From Prionace glauca (Eukaryota > Chordata > Chondrichthyes > Carcharhiniformes > Carcharhinidae), in the NCBI GenBank assembly GCA_037974335.1, contig CM075758.1, positions 20,739,754 to 20,803,753 of the forward strand: a stretch of DNA of 64,000 bases, given 5' to 3'. Shown piece by piece: positions 41,601 to 56,420 of this stretch (within the stretch, counting starts at the first letter, position 1; each line of letters begins with the position of its first letter). The notes under the pieces are model-generated. The model saw nothing but the letters and a program-made list of their open reading frames with translations. It searched no databases and had not been told where the DNA came from. The translations under genes were made by a program, and so were the position numbers.

Positions 41601-44600
41601 ACAGCTCATTTGGTTTGAGGAAATAATTGGAATCATATGTGAAATTACTAAAATGCTTATCTCACTGAGATATGCACTTTGCCGCTATGTTAGAATTTGT
41701 GGAGGTTAAGGTTACAATGGTAAAGAGGACAACATTGGAATCAATTTTGGTGTTACTCAACATGCTTACCTCATCCAGATATTCACTTTGCTGCTCTGCC
41801 AGCTTTTCAGACTACATGAGTCAATGGATTTGATGTTATATTTCCAGCCAAACCTAGATTTAGCCAAGATGCTGATCTCTTCCAGATATGCACTTTGTCG
41901 CATTATCAGACGTTTGGCTGCAAACTGTGAATAGCATTGAGAGAATCTTTGGAAACAATATGAGGAGGGAGTGAAATGATGAATTCGGTGAAAGATTTAC
42001 TTTTGCAATGTGAAAACTTTTCACTCTTTACTGAAATATCAAATTTTTGGAGATATCTTTGTGGAAATCGTCAGAAACAGTTCTGGATTTGCTCAAAATG
42101 CTTTTCTCATCTAGTTATGAAACTTGGCGAAAGATCTGACTTTTGGCAACAGAGACTGACTGGCATTCAGCAACCCTTTGGAAATCTATGTTGTTCTACC
42201 CACAATTCTTCAAGCAGTTAGAGGATGAGGGCAATATCGATAGTAAGCGGGAATAGCTCATTTGCTTTGAGGAAATAATTGGAATCAAATGTGGGATGAC
42301 TAAAATGCTCATCTCACCGAGATATGCACTTTGCCGCAAAATTAGAATTTGTGGAGTTTCATGTTACAATGGGAGAGGATAACATTGGAAACAATTCTGG
42401 TGTTACTCAACATGCTTTGTTGAGAATCTTTGGAAACAAATGAGGAAGGACTGAAATGATGAACTTGGTGAAAGAGTTTCTTTCGGAAAGTGAAAACTTT
42501 TCACTCTTCACTGAAATATCAAAGCTTTGGAGATATCTTTGTGGGAATCGTCAGAAACAGTTCTGGATTTGATGAAAATGCTTTTCTCATCAGGTTATGG
42601 AACCTGGCGAAAGATCTGACTTTTGGCAACAGAGACTGACTGGTATTCAGCAACTCTTTGGCAATCTATGTTGTTCTACCCACAATTCTTCGCCGAGTTA
42701 GTGGATGAGGGCAATATCAGATTGTCAGCGGGAATAGCTCATTTGGTTTGAGGAAATAATTGGAAGCAAATGTGCGATGACTAAAATGCTTATCTCACCG
42801 AGATATGCACTTTGCAGCAGAATTAGAATTTGTGGAGTTTCATGTTACAATGGGAGAGGATAACATTGGAAACAACTCTGGTGTTACTCAACATGCTTAC
42901 TTCATCCAGATATGCACTTTGCTGCTCTGTCAGCTTTTCAGCCTACATGAGTCACTCGATTTGATGTTATATTTACAGCCAAACCTAGATTTACTCAAAA
43001 TGCTGATCTCCGAGATATTGCACGTTGCCGCATTTTCAGAGTTTTGGCTGTAAAGTGTCAATAGCATTGAGAGAATCTTTGGAAACAAATGAGGAAGGAC
43101 TGAAATGATGAACTTGGTGAAAGAGTTTCTTTTGGAAAGTGAAAGCCTTTCACTCTTCACTGAAATATCAAATGTTTGGAGATATCTTTGTGGAAATCGT
43201 CAGAAACAGTCCTGGATTTTATCAAAATGCTTTTCTCATCCGGTTATGGAACTTGGCGAAAGATCTGACTTTTGGCAAGAGAGACTGACTGGCATTCGGC
43301 AACTCTTCGGTAATCTATCTTGTTCTATCCACAATTCTTCGCGCAGTCTGAGAATGAGTGAAATATCAGATTGTGAGCGGGAACAGCTCATTTGGTTTGA
43401 GGAAATAATTGGAATCATATGTGAAATTACTAAACTGCTTATCTCACTGAGATATGCACTTTGCCGCTATGTTAGAATTTGTGGAGGTTAAGGTTACAAT
43501 GGTAAAGAGGACAACATTGGAATCAATTTTGGTTTCACTCAACATGCTTACCTCATCCAGATATTCACTTTGCTGCTCTGCCAGCTTTTCAGACTACATG
43601 AGTCAGTGGATATGATGTTATATTTACAGCCAAACCTGGACTTACGCAGAATGCTGATCTCTTCGAGATATGCACGTTGCCGCATTTTCAGAGTTTTGGC
43701 TGTAAAGTGTCAATAGCATTGAGAGAATCTTTGGAAACAGATGTGGAAGGACTGAAATGATAAACTTGGTGAAAGAGTGTCTTTTGGAAAGTGCAAACTT
43801 TTCACTCTTCACTGAAATATCAAATTTCTGGAGATATCTTTGTGGAAATCTTCAGAAACAGTTCTGGATTTGATCAAAATGCTTTTTGGAACCTGGCGAA
43901 AGATATGATTTTTGGCAACAGAGACTGACTGGTATTCAGCAACTCTTTGGTAATCTATGTTGTTCTACCCACAATTCTTCGCCGAGTTAGTGGATGAGGG
44001 CAATATCAGATTGTCAGCGGGAACAGCTCATTTGGTTTGAGGAAATAATTGGAAGCAAATGTGCGATGACTAAAATGCTTATCTCACCGAGATATGCACT
44101 TTGCAGCAGAATTAGAATTTGTGGAGTTTCATGTTACAATGGGAGAGGATAACATTGGAAACAACTCTGGTGTTACTCAACATGCTTACTTCATCCAGAT
44201 ATGCACTTTGCTGCTCTGTCAGCTTTTCAGCCTACATGAGTCACTCGATTTGATGTTATATTTACAGCCAAACCTAGATTTACTCAAAATGCTGATCTCC
44301 GAGATATTGCACGTTGCCGCATTTTCAGAGTTTTGGCTGTAAAGTGTCAATAGCATTGAGAGAATCTTTGGAAACAAATGAGGAAGGACTGAAATGATGA
44401 ACTTGGTGAAAGAGTTTCTTTTGGAAAGTGAAAGCCTTTCACTCTTCACTGAAATATCAAATGTTTGGAGATATCTTTGTGGAAATCGTCAGAAACAGTC
44501 CTGGATTTTGTCAAAATGCTTTTCTCATCCGGTTATGGAACTTGGCGAAAGATCTGACTTTTGGCAAGAGAGACTGACTGGCATTCGGCAACTATTCGGT

Positions 44601-47600
44601 AATCTATCTTGTTCTATCCACAATTCTTCGCGCAGTCTGAGAATGAGTGAAATATCAGATTGTGAACGGGAACAGCTCATTTGGTTTGAGGAAATAATTG
44701 GAATCATATGTGAAATTACTAAAATGCTTATCTCACTGAGATATGCACTTTGCCGCTATGTTAGAATTTGTGGAGGTTAAGGTTACAATGGTAAAGAGGA
44801 AAACATTCGAATCAATTTTGGTGTTACTCAACATGCTTACCTCATCCAGATATTCACTTTGCTGCTCTGTCAGCTTTTCAGACTACATGAGTCAATGGAT
44901 TTGATGTTATATTTACAGCCAAACCTAGATTTAGCCAAGATGCTGATCTCTTCCAGATATGCACTTTGTCGCATTATCAGACGTTTGGCTGCAAACTGTG
45001 AATAGCATTGAGAGAATCTTTGGAAACAATATGAGGAGGGAGTGAAATGATGAATTCGGTGAAAGATTTACTTTTGCAATGTGAAAACTTTTCACTCTTT
45101 AGTGAAATATCAAATTTTTGGAGATATCTTTGTGGAAATCGTCAGAAACAGTTCTGGATTTGCTCAAAATGCTTTTCTCATCTAGTTATGAAACTTGGCG
45201 AAAGATCTGACTTTTGGCAACAGAGACTGACTGGCATTCAGCAACCCTTTGGAAATCTATGTTGTTCTACCCACAATTCTTCAAGCAGTTAGAGGATGAG
45301 GGCAATATCAGATAGTAAGCGGGAATAGCTCATTTGCTTTGAGGAAATAATTGGAATCAAATGTGGGATGACTAAAATGCTCATCTCACCGAGATATGCA
45401 CTTTGCCGCAAAATTAGAATTTGTGGAGTTTCATGTTACAATGGGAGAGGATAACATTGGAAACAATTCTGGTGTTACTCAACATGCTTTATTGAGAATC
45501 TTTGGAAACAAATGAGGAAGGACTGAAATGATGAACTTGGTGAAAGAGTTTGTTTTGGAAAGTGCTTACCTTTGCTTTTCTGCCAGCTTTTCAGACTACA
45601 TGAGTCAGTGGATTTGATGTTACATTCACCGCCAAAACTAGATTTACTCAAAATGCTGATCTCCGAGATATGCACGTTGCCGCATTTTCAGAGTTTTGGC
45701 TGTAAAGTGTCAATAGCATTGAGAGAATCTTTGGAAACAAATGAGGAAGGACTGAAATGATGAACTTGGTGAAAGAGTTTCTTTTGGAAAGTGAAAGCCT
45801 TTCACTCTTCACTGAAATATCAAATGTTTGGAGATATCTTTGTGGAAATCGTCAGAAACAGTCCTGGATTTTATCAAAATGCTTTTCTCATCCGGTTATG
45901 GAACTTGGCGAAAGATCTGACTTTTGGCAAGAGAGACTGACTGGCATTCGGCAACTCTTCGGTAATCTATCTTGTTCTATCCATAATTCTTCGCGCAGTC
46001 AGAGAATGAGTGAAATATCAGATTGTGAGCGGGAACAGCTCATTTGGTTTGAGGAAATAATTGGAATCATATGTGAAATTACTAAAATGCTTATCTCACT
46101 GAGATATGCACTTTGCCGCTATGTTAGAATTTGTGGAGGTTAAGGTTACAATGGTAAAGAGGACAACATTGGAATCAATTTTGGTGTTACTCAACATGCT
46201 TACCTCATCCAGATATTCACTTTGCTGCTCTGCCAGCTTTTCAGACTACATGAGTCAATGGATTTGATGTTATATTTCCAGCCAAACCTAGATTTAGCCA
46301 AGATGCTGATCTCTTCCAGATATGCACTTTGTCGCATTATCAGACGTTTGGCTGCAAACTGTGAATAGCATTGAGAGAATCTTTGGAAACAATATGAGGA
46401 GGGAGTGAAATGATGAATTCGGTGAAAGATTTACTTTTGCAATGTGAAAACTTTTCACTCTTTACTGAAATATCAAATTTTTGGAGATATCTTTGTGGAA
46501 ATCGTCAGAAACAGTTCTGGATTTGCTCAAAATGCTTTTCTCATCTAGTTATGAAACTTGGCGAAAGATCTGACTTTTGGCAACAGAGACTGACTGGCAT
46601 TCAGCAACCCTTTGGAAATCTATGTTGTTCTACCCACAATTCTTCAAGCAGTTAGAGGATGAGGGCAATATCGATAGTAAGCGGGAATAGCTCATTTGCT
46701 TTGAGGAAATAATTGGAATCAAATGTGGGATGACTAAAATGCTCATCTCACCGAGATATGCACTTTGCCGCAAAATTAGAATTTGTGGAGTTTCATGTTA
46801 CAATGGGAGAGGATAACATTGGAAACAATTCTGGTGTTACTCAACATGCTTTGTTGAGAATCTTTGGAAACAAATGAGGAAGGACTGAAATGATGAACTT
46901 GGTGAAAGAGTTTCTTTCGGAAAGTGAAAACTTTTCACTCTTCACTGAAATATCAAAGCTTTGGAGATATCTTTGTGGGAATCGGCAGAAACAGTTCTGG
47001 ATTTGATGAAAATGCTTTTCTCATCAGGTTATGGAACCTGGCGAAAGATCTGACTTTTGGCAACAGAGACTGACTGGTATTCAGCAACTCTTTGGCAATC
47101 TATGTTGTTCTACCCACAATTCTTCGCCGAGTTAGTGGATGAGGGCAATATCAGATTGTCAGCGGGAATAGCTCATTTGGTTTGAGGAAATAATTGGAAG
47201 CAAATGTGCGATGACTAAAATGCTTATCTCACCGAGATATGCACTTTGCAGCAGAATTAGAATTTGTGGAGTTTCATGTTACAATGGGAGAGGATAACAT
47301 TGGAAACAACTCTGGTGTTACTCAACATGCTTACTTCATCCAGATATGCACTTTGCTGCTCTGTCAGCTTTTCAGCCTACATGAGTCACTCGATGTGATG
47401 TTATATTTACAGCCAAACTTAGATTTACTCAAAATGCTGATCTCCGAGATATTGCACGTTGCCGCATTTTCAGAGTTTTGGCTGTAAAGTGTCAATAGCA
47501 TTGAGAGAATCTTTGGAAACAAATGAGGAAGGACTGAAATGATGAACTTGGTGAAAGAGTTTCTTTTGGAAAGTGAAAGCCTTTCACTCTTCACTGAAAT

Positions 47601-47760
47601 ATCAAATGTTTGGAGATATCTTTGTGGAAATCGTCAGAAACAGTCCTGGATTTTATCAAAATGCTTTTCTCATCCGGTTATGGAACTTGGCGAAAGATCT
47701 GACTTTTGGCAAGAGAGACTGACTGGCATTCGGCAACTCTTCGGTAATCTATCTTGTTCT
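38671..47760 (+). repeat. Higher-order repeat B (4,434-bp block, two copies)
   Basis: Units of 653, 636, 653, 482, 228, 653, 481 and 648 bp form a 4,434-bp block starting at 38,671 and again at 43,105. A third start at 47,539 diverges after about 220 bp. The 636-bp unit (39,324 and 43,757) has an internal loss at ATGCTTTTTGGAACC. Confidence 0.92.
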
Positions 47761-48150
47761 ACCCACAGTTCTTCGCGCAGTCAGAGAATGAGTGCAACAT
47801 CAGGTTGTGAGCGGGAACAGCTCATTTGGTTTGAGGAAATAATTGGAATCATATGTGAAATTAGTAAAATGCTTATTTCACTGAGATATGCACTTTGCCG
47901 CTATGTTAGAATTTGTGGAGGTTATGGTTACAATGGTAAAGAGGACAACATTGGAATCAATTTTGGTTTCACTCAACATGCTTACCACATCCAGATATTC
48001 ACTTTGCTGCTCTGCCAGCTTTTCAGACTACATGAGTCAGTGGATATGATGTTATATTTACAGCCAAACCTGGACTTACGCAGAATGCTGATCTCTTCGA
48101 GATATGCACGTTGCCGCATTTTCAGAGTTTTGGCTGTAAAGTGTCAATAG
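47539..48150 (+). other. Longest open frame of the array (203 codons); coding status unknown
   Basis: One of only two units in which the frame runs through the whole repeat. It begins MMNLVKEFLLESESLSLFTE, passes the usual stop after YVRICGG because TAA is TAT here, and ends LAVKCQ at the constant TAG. The peptide is unfamiliar. It has a hydrophobic patch (IQIFTLLLCQLF) near residues 150-165 and no evident signal peptide or known domain. The twin is at 58,592-59,203, one amino acid different (YHIQ against YLIQ). The unit length is not divisible by three and each unit ends in a stop, so the array cannot encode one long protein. I would not call it a gene without transcript evidence. Confidence 0.2.
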
Positions 48151-48190
48151 CATTGAGAGAATCTTTGGAAACAGATGAGGAAGGACTGAA

Positions 48191-48842
48191 ATGATAAACT
48201 TGGTGAAAGAGTGTCTTTTGGAAAGTGCAAACTTTTCACTCTTCACTGAAATATCAAATTTCTGGAGATATCTTTGTGGAAATCTTCAGAAACAGTTCTG
48301 GATTTGATCAACATGCTTTTCTCATCAGGTTATGGAACCTGGCGAAAGATATGATTTTTGGCAACAGAGACTGACTGGTATTCAGCAACTCTTTGGTAAT
48401 CTATGTTGTTCTGCCCACAATTCTTCGCCGAGTTAGTGGATGAGGGCAATATCAGATTGTCAGCGGGAACAGCTCATTTGGTTTGAGGAAATAATTGGAA
48501 TCATATGTGAAATTACTAAAATGCTTATCTCACTGAGATATGCACTTTGCCGCTATGTTAGAATTTGTGGAGGTTAAGGTTACAATGGTAAAGAGGAAAA
48601 CATTGGAATCAATTTTGGTGTTACTCAACATGCTTACCTCATCCAGGTATGAACTTTGCTGCTCTGCTAGCTTTTCAGACTACATGAGTCAATGGATTTG
48701 ATGTTATATTTACAGCCAAACCTAGATTTAGCCAAGATGCTGATCTCTTCCAGATATGCACCTTGTCGCATTATCAGACGTTTGGCTGCAAACTGTGAAT
48801 AGCATTGAGAGAATCTTTGGAAACAAATGAGGAGGGAGTGAA
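48191..48842 (+). repeat. Chimeric repeat unit made by in-register recombination
   Basis: The left part is the ATGATAAAC type (as at 59,244). The right part, from 48,501, is the ATGATGAAC type (as the unit at 59,893). The switch falls within 48,462-48,500, a stretch identical in both parents. The other copy of this region still has both parent units in full, 649 bp longer. Confidence 0.85.
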
Positions 48843-51800
48843 ATGATGAAATCGGTGAAAGATTTACTTTTGCAATGTGAAAACTTTTCACTCTTTACTG
48901 AAATATCAAATTTTTGGAGATATCTTTGTGGAAATCGTCAGAAACAGTTCTGGATTAGTTCAAAATGCTATTCTCATCTAGTTATGAAACTTGGCGAAAG
49001 ATCTGACTTTTGGCAAGAGAGACTGACTGGCATTCAGGAACTCTTCTGTAATCTATCTTGTTCTACCCACAGTTCTTCGCGCAGTCAGAGAATGAGTGAA
49101 ATATCAGATTGTGAGCGGGAACAGATCGTTTGGTTTGAGGAAATGATTGGAATCATATGTGAAATTACTAATATGCTTATCTCACTGAGATATGCACTTT
49201 GTCGCTATGTTAGAATTTGTGGAGGTTAAAGTTACAATGGTAAAGAGGACAACATTGGAATCAATTTTGTTGTTACTCAACATGCTTACTTCATCCAGAT
49301 ATGCACTTTGCTTTTCTGCCAGCTTTTCAGACTACATGAGTCAGTGGATTTGATGTTACATTTACCGCCAAAACTAGATTTACTCAAAATGCTGATCTCC
49401 GAGATATTGCACGTTGCCGCATTTTCAGAGTTTTGGCTGTAAAGTGTCAATAGCATTGAGAGAATCTTTGGAAACAAATGAGGAAGGACTGAAATGATGA
49501 ACTTGGTGAAAGAGTTTCTTTTGGAAAGTGAAAGCCTTTCACTCTTCACTGAAATATCAAATGTTTGGAGATATCTTTGTGGAAATCGTCAGAAACAGTC
49601 CTGGATTTTATCAAAATGCTTTTCTCATCCGGTTATGGAACTTGGCGAAAGATCTGACTTTTGGCAAGAGAGACTGACTGGCATTCGGCAACTCTTCGGT
49701 AATCTATCTTGTTCTATCCACAATTCTTCGCGCAGTCTGAGAATGAGTGAAATATCAGATTGTGAGCGGGAACAGCTCATTTGGTTTGAGGAAATAATTG
49801 GAATCATATGTGAAATTACTAAACTGCTTATCTCACTGAGATATGCACTTTGCCGCTATGTTAGAATTTGTGGAGGTTAAGGTTACAATGGTAAAGAGGA
49901 CAACATTGGAATCCATTTTGTTGTCACTCAACATGCTTACCTCATCCAGATATGCACTTTGCTTTTCTGCCAGCTTTTCAGACTACATGAGTCAGTGGAT
50001 TTGATGTTACATTTACCGCCAAACCTAGATTTAGTCAAGATGCTGATCTCTTCGAGATATGCACTTTATCGCATTATCAGAGTGTTGGCTGTAAACTGTC
50101 AATAGCATTGAGAGAATCTTTGGAAACAAATGAGGAGGGAGTGAAATGATGAATTCGGTGAAAGATCTTCTTTTGTAAAGTGAAAACTTTTTACTCTTTA
50201 CTGAAATATCAAATTTTTGGAGATATCTTTGTGCAAATCGTCAGAAACAGTTCTGGATTTGCTCAAAATGCTTTTCTCATCTAGTTATGAAACTTGGCGA
50301 AAGATCTGACTTTTGGCAACAGAGACTGACTGGCATTCAGCAACCCTTTGGATAGCTATGTTGTTCTACCCACAATTCTTCGCGCAGTCAGAGAATGAGT
50401 GCAACATCAGATTGTGAGCGGGAACAGCTCATTTGGTTTGAGGAAATAATTGGAATCATATGTGAAATTACTAAAATGCTTATTTCACTGAGATATGCAC
50501 TTTGCCGCTATGTTAGAATTTGTGGAGGTTATGGTTACAATGGTAAAGAGGACAACATTGGAATCAATTTTGGTTTCACTCAACATGCTTACCTCATCCA
50601 GATATTCACTTTGCTGCTCTGCCAGCTTTTCAGACTGCATGAGTCAGCGGATATGATGTTATATTTACAGCCAAACCTGGACTTACTCAGAATGCTGATC
50701 TCTTCGAGATATGCACGTTGCCGCATTTTCAGAGTTTTGGCTGTAAAGTGTCAATAGCATTGAGAGAATCTTTGGAAACAGATGAGGAAGGACTGAAATG
50801 AAAAACTTGGTGAAAGAGTGTCTTTTGGAAAGTGCAAACTTTTCACTCTTCACTGAAATATCAAAGTTTTGGAGATATCTTTGTGGAAATCTTCAGAAAC
50901 AGTTCTGGATTTGATCAACATGCTTTTCTCATCAGGTTATGGAACCTGGCGAAAGATATGATTTTTGGCAACAGAGACTGACTGGTATTCAGCAACTCTT
51001 TGGCAATCTATGTTGTTCTACCCACAATTCTTCGCCGAGTTAGTGGATGAGGGCAATATCAGATTGTCAGCGGGAACAGCTCATTTGGTTTGAGGAAATA
51101 ATTGGAAGCAAATGTGCGATGACTAAAATGCTTATCTCACCGAGATATGCACTTTGCAGCAGAATTAGAATTTGTGGAGTTTCATGTTACAATGGGAGAG
51201 GATAACATTGTAAACAACTCTGGTGTTACTCAACATGCTTACTTCATCCAGATATGCACTTTGCTGCTCTGTCAGCTTTTCAGCCTACATGAGTCACTCG
51301 ATTTGATGTTATATTTACAGCCAAACCTAGATTTACTCAAAATGCTGATCTCCGAGATATTGCACGTTGCCGCATTTTCAGAGTTTTGGCTGTAAAGTGT
51401 CAATAGCATTGAGAGAATCTTTGGAAACAAATGAGGAAGGACTGAAATGATGAACTTGGTGAAAGAGTTTCTTTTGGAAAGTGAAAGCCTTTCACTCTTC
51501 ACTGAAATATCAAATGTTTGGAGATATCTTTGTGGAAATCGTCAGAAACAGTCCTGGATTTTGTCAAAATGCTTTTCTCATCCGGTTATGGAACTTGGCG
51601 AAAGATCTGACTTTTGGCAAGAGAGACTGACTGGCATTCGGCAACTCTTCGGTAATCTATCTTGTTCTATCCACAATTCTTCGCGCAGTCTGAGAATGAG
51701 TGAAATATCAGATTGTGAGCGGGAACAGCTCATTTGGTTTGAGGAAATAATTGGAATCAAATGTGGGATGACTAAAATGCTCATCTCACCGAGATATGCA

Positions 51801-54800
51801 CTTTGCCGCAAAATTAGAATTTGTGGAGTTTCATGTTACAATGGGCGAGGATAACATTGGAAACAATTCTGGTGTTACTCAACATGCTTTATTGAGAATC
51901 TTTGGAAACAAATGAGGAAGGACTGAAATGATGAACTTGGTGAAAGAGTTTCTTTTGGAAAGTGCTTACCTTTGCTTTTCTGCCAGCTTTTCAGACTACA
52001 TGAGTCAGTGGATTTGATGTTACATTCACCGCCAAAACTAGATTTACTCAAAATGCTGATCTCCGAGATATTGCACGTTGCCGCATTTTCAGAGTTTTGG
52101 CTGTAAAGTGTCAATAGCATTGAGAGAATCTTTGGAAACAAATGAGGAAGGACTGAAATGATGAACTTGGTGAAAGAGTTTCTTTTGGAAAGTGAAAGCC
52201 TTTCACTCTTCACTGAAATATCAAATGTTTGGAGATATCTTTGTGGAAATCGTCAGAAACAGTCCTGGATTTTATCAAAATGCTTTTCTCATCCGGTTAT
52301 GGAACTTGGCGAAAGATCTGACTTTTGGCAAGAGAGACTGACTGGCATTCGGCAACTCTTCGGTAATCTATCTTGTTCTATCCACAATTCTTCGCGCAGT
52401 CTGAGAATGAGTGAAATATCAGATTGTGAGCGGGAACAGCTCATTTGGTTTGAGGAAATAATTGGAATCATATGCGAAATTACTAAACTGCTTATCTCAC
52501 TGAGATATGCACTTTGCCGCTATGTTAGAATTTGTGGAGGTTAAGGTTACAATGGTAAAGAGGACAACATTGGAATCAATTTTGGTTTCACTCAACATGC
52601 TTACCTCATCCAGATATTCACTTTGCTGCTCTGCCAGCTTTTCAGACTACATGAGTCAGTGGATATGATGTTATATTTACAGCCAAACCTGGACTTACGC
52701 AGAATGCTGATCTCTTCGAGATATGCACGTTGCCGCATTTTCAGAGTTTTGGCTGTAAAGAGTCAATAGCATTGAGAGAATCTTTGGAAACAGATGAGGA
52801 AGGACTGAAATGATAAACTTGGTGAAAGAGTGTCTTTTGGAAAGTGCAAACTTTTCACTCTTCACTGAAATATCAAATTTCTGGAGATATCTTTGTGGAA
52901 ATCTTCAGAAACAGTTCTGGATTTGATCAACATGCTTTTTGGAACCTGGCGAAAGATATGATTTTTGGCAACAGAGACTGACTGGTATTCAGCAACTCTT
53001 TGGCAATCTATGTTGTTCTACCCACAATTCTTCGCCGAGTTAGTGGATGAGGGCAATATCAGATTGTCAGCGGGAACAGCTCATTTGGTTTGAGGAAATA
53101 ATTGGAAGCAAATGTGCGATGACTAAAATGCTTATCTCACCGAGATATGCACTTTGCAGCAGAATTAGAATTTGTGGAGTTTCATGTTACAATGGGAGAG
53201 GATAACATTGGAAACAACTCTGGTGTTACTCAACATGCTTACTTCATCCAGATATGCACTTTGCTGCTCTGTCAGCTTTTCAGCCTACATGAGTCACTCG
53301 ATTTGATGTTATATTTACAGCCAAACTTAGATTTACTCAAAATGCTGATCTCCGAGATATTGCACGTTGCCGCATTTTCAGAGTTTTGCCTGTAAAGTGT
53401 CAATAGCATTGAGAGAATCTTTGGAAACAAATGAGGAAGGACTGAAATGATGAACTTGGTGAAAGAGTTTCTTTTGGAAAGTGAAAGCCTTTCACTCTTC
53501 ACTGAAATATCAAATGTTTGGAGGTATCTTTGTGGAAATCGTCAGAAACAGTCCTGGATTTTATCAAAATGCTTTTCTCATCCGGTTATGGAACTTGGCG
53601 AAAGATCTGACTTTTGGCAAGAGAGACTGACTGGCATTCGGCAACTCTTCGGTAATCTATCTTGTTCTATCCACAATTCTTCGCGCAGTCTGAGAATGAG
53701 TGAAATATCAGATTGTGAGCGGGAACAGCTCATTTGGTTTGAGGAAATAATTGGAATCATATGTGAAATTACTAAAATGCTTATCTCACTGAGATATGCA
53801 CTTTGCCGCTATGTTAGAATTTGTGGAGGTTAAGGTTACAATGGTGAAGAGGAAAACATTGGAATCAATTTTGGTGTTACTCAACATGCTTACCTCATCC
53901 AGATATTCACTTTGCTGCTCTGCCAGCTTTTCAGACTACATGAGTCAATGGATTTGATGTTATATTTACAGCCAAACCTAGATTTAGCCAAGATGCTGAT
54001 CTCTTCCAGATATGCACCTTGTCGCATTATCAGACGTTTGGCTGCAAACTGTGAATAGCATTGAGAGAATCTTTGGAAACAAATGAGGAGGGAGTGAAAT
54101 GATGAAATCGGTGAAAGATTTACTTTTGCAATGTGAAAACTTTTCACTCTTTACTGAAATATCAAATTTTTGGAGATATCTTTGTGGAAATCGTCAGAAA
54201 CAGTTCTGGATTAGTTCAAAATGCTATTCTCATCTAGTTATGAAACTTGGCGAAAGATCTGACTTTTGGCAAGAGAGACTGACTGGCATTCAGGAACTCT
54301 TCTGTAATCTATCTTGTTCTACCCACAGTTCTTCGCGCAGTCAGAGAATGAGTGAAATATCAGATTGTGAGCGGGAACAGATCGTTTGGTTTGAGGAAAT
54401 GATTGGAATCATATGTGAAATTACTAATATGCTTATCTCACTGAGATATGCACTTTGTCGCTATGTTAGAATTTGTGGAGGTTAAAGTTACAATGGTAAA
54501 GAGGACAACATTGGAATCAATTTTGTTGTCACTCAACATGCTTACCTCATCCAGATATGCACTTTGCTTTTCTGCCAGCTTTTCAGACTACATGAGTCAG
54601 TGGATTTGATGTTACATTTACCGCCAAAACTAGATTTACTCAAAATGCTGATCTCCGAGATATTGCACGTTGCCGCATTTTCAGAGTTTTGGCTGTAAAG
54701 TGTCAATAGCATTGAGAGAATCTTTGGAAACAAATGAGGAAGGACTGAAATTATGAACTTGGTGAAAGAGTTTCTTTTGGAAAGTGAAAGCCTTTCACTC

Positions 54801-56228
54801 TTCACTGAAATATCAAATGTTTGGAGATATCTTTGTGGAAATCGTCAGAAACAGTCCTGGATTTTATCAAAATGCTTTTCTCATCCGGTTATGGAACTTG
54901 GCGAAAGATCTGACTTTTGGCAAGAGAGACTGACTGGCATTCGGCAACTCTTCGGTAATCTATCTTGTTCTATCCACAATTCTTCGCGCAGTCTGAGAAT
55001 GAGTGAAATATCAGATTGTGAGCGGGAACAGCTCATTTGGTTTGAGGAAATAATTGGAATCATATGTGAAATTACTAAACTGCTTATCTCACTGAGATAT
55101 GCACTTTGCCGCTATGTTAGAATTTGTGGAGGTTAAGGTTACAATGGTAAAGAGGACAACATTGGAATCCATTTTGTTGTCACTCAACATGCTTACCTCA
55201 TCCAGATATGCACTTTGCTTTTCTGCCAGCTTTTCAGACTACATGAGTCAGTGGATTTGATGTTACATTTACCGCCAAACCTAGATTTAGTCAAGATGCT
55301 GATCTCTTCGAGATATGCACTTTATCGCATTATCAGAGTGTTGGCTGTAAACTGTCAATAGCATTGAGAGAATCTTTGGAAACAAATGAGGAGGGAGTGA
55401 AATGATGAATTCGGTGAAAGATCTTCTTTTGTAAAGTGAAAACTTTTTACTCTTTACTGAAATATCAAATTTTTGGAGATATCTTTGTGCAAATCGTCAG
55501 AAACAGTTCTGGATTTGCTCAAAATGCTTTTCTCATCTAGTTATGAAACTTGGCGAAAGATCTGACTTTTGGCAACAGAGACTGACTGGCATTCAGCAAC
55601 CCTTTGGATAGCTTTGTTGTTCTACCCACAATTCTTCGCGCAGTCAGAGAATGAGTGCAACATCAGATTGTGAGCGGGAACAGCTCATTTGGTTTGAGGA
55701 AATAATTGGAATCATATGTGAAATTACTAAAATGCTTATTTCACTGAGATATGCACTTTGCCGCTATGTTAGAATTTGTGGAGGTTATGGTTACAATGGT
55801 AAAGAGGACAACATTGGAATCAATTTTGGTTTCACTCAACATGCTTACCTCATCCAGATATTCACTTTGCTGCTCTGCCAGCTTTTCAGACTGCATGAGT
55901 CAGTGGATATGATGTTATATTTACAGCCAAACCTGGACTTACTCAGAATGCTGATCTCTTCGAGATATGCACGTTGCCGCATTTTCAGAGTTTTGGCTGT
56001 AAAGTGTCAATAGCATTGAGAGAATCTTTGGAAACAGATGAGGAAGGACTGAAATGATAAACTTGGTGAAAGAGTGTCTTTTGGAAAGTGCAAACTTTTC
56101 ACTCTTCACTGAAATATCAAAGTTTTGGAGATATCTTTGTGGAAATCTTCAGAAACAGTTCTGGATTTGATCAACATGCTTTTCTCATCAGGTTATGGAA
56201 CCTGGCGAAAGTTATGATTTTTGGCAAC

Positions 56229-56420
56229 AGAGACTGACTGGTATTCAGCAACTCTTTGGCAATCTATGTTGTTCTACCCACAATTCTTCGCCGAGTTAGT
56301 GGATGAGGGCAATATTATAGGGCAATACCAGTCAAGAGACTGACTGGTATTCAGCAACTCTTTGGCAATCTATGTTGTTCTACCCACAATTCTTCGCCGA
56401 GTTAGTGGATGAGGGCAATA
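56229..56420 (+). repeat. Local 106-bp duplication with snap-back filler
   Basis: 56,229-56,314 is repeated at 56,335-56,420. The 20-bp filler between them (56,315-56,334) ends in AATACCAGTCA, the exact reverse complement of TGACTGGTATT in the following copy. Confidence 0.92.
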
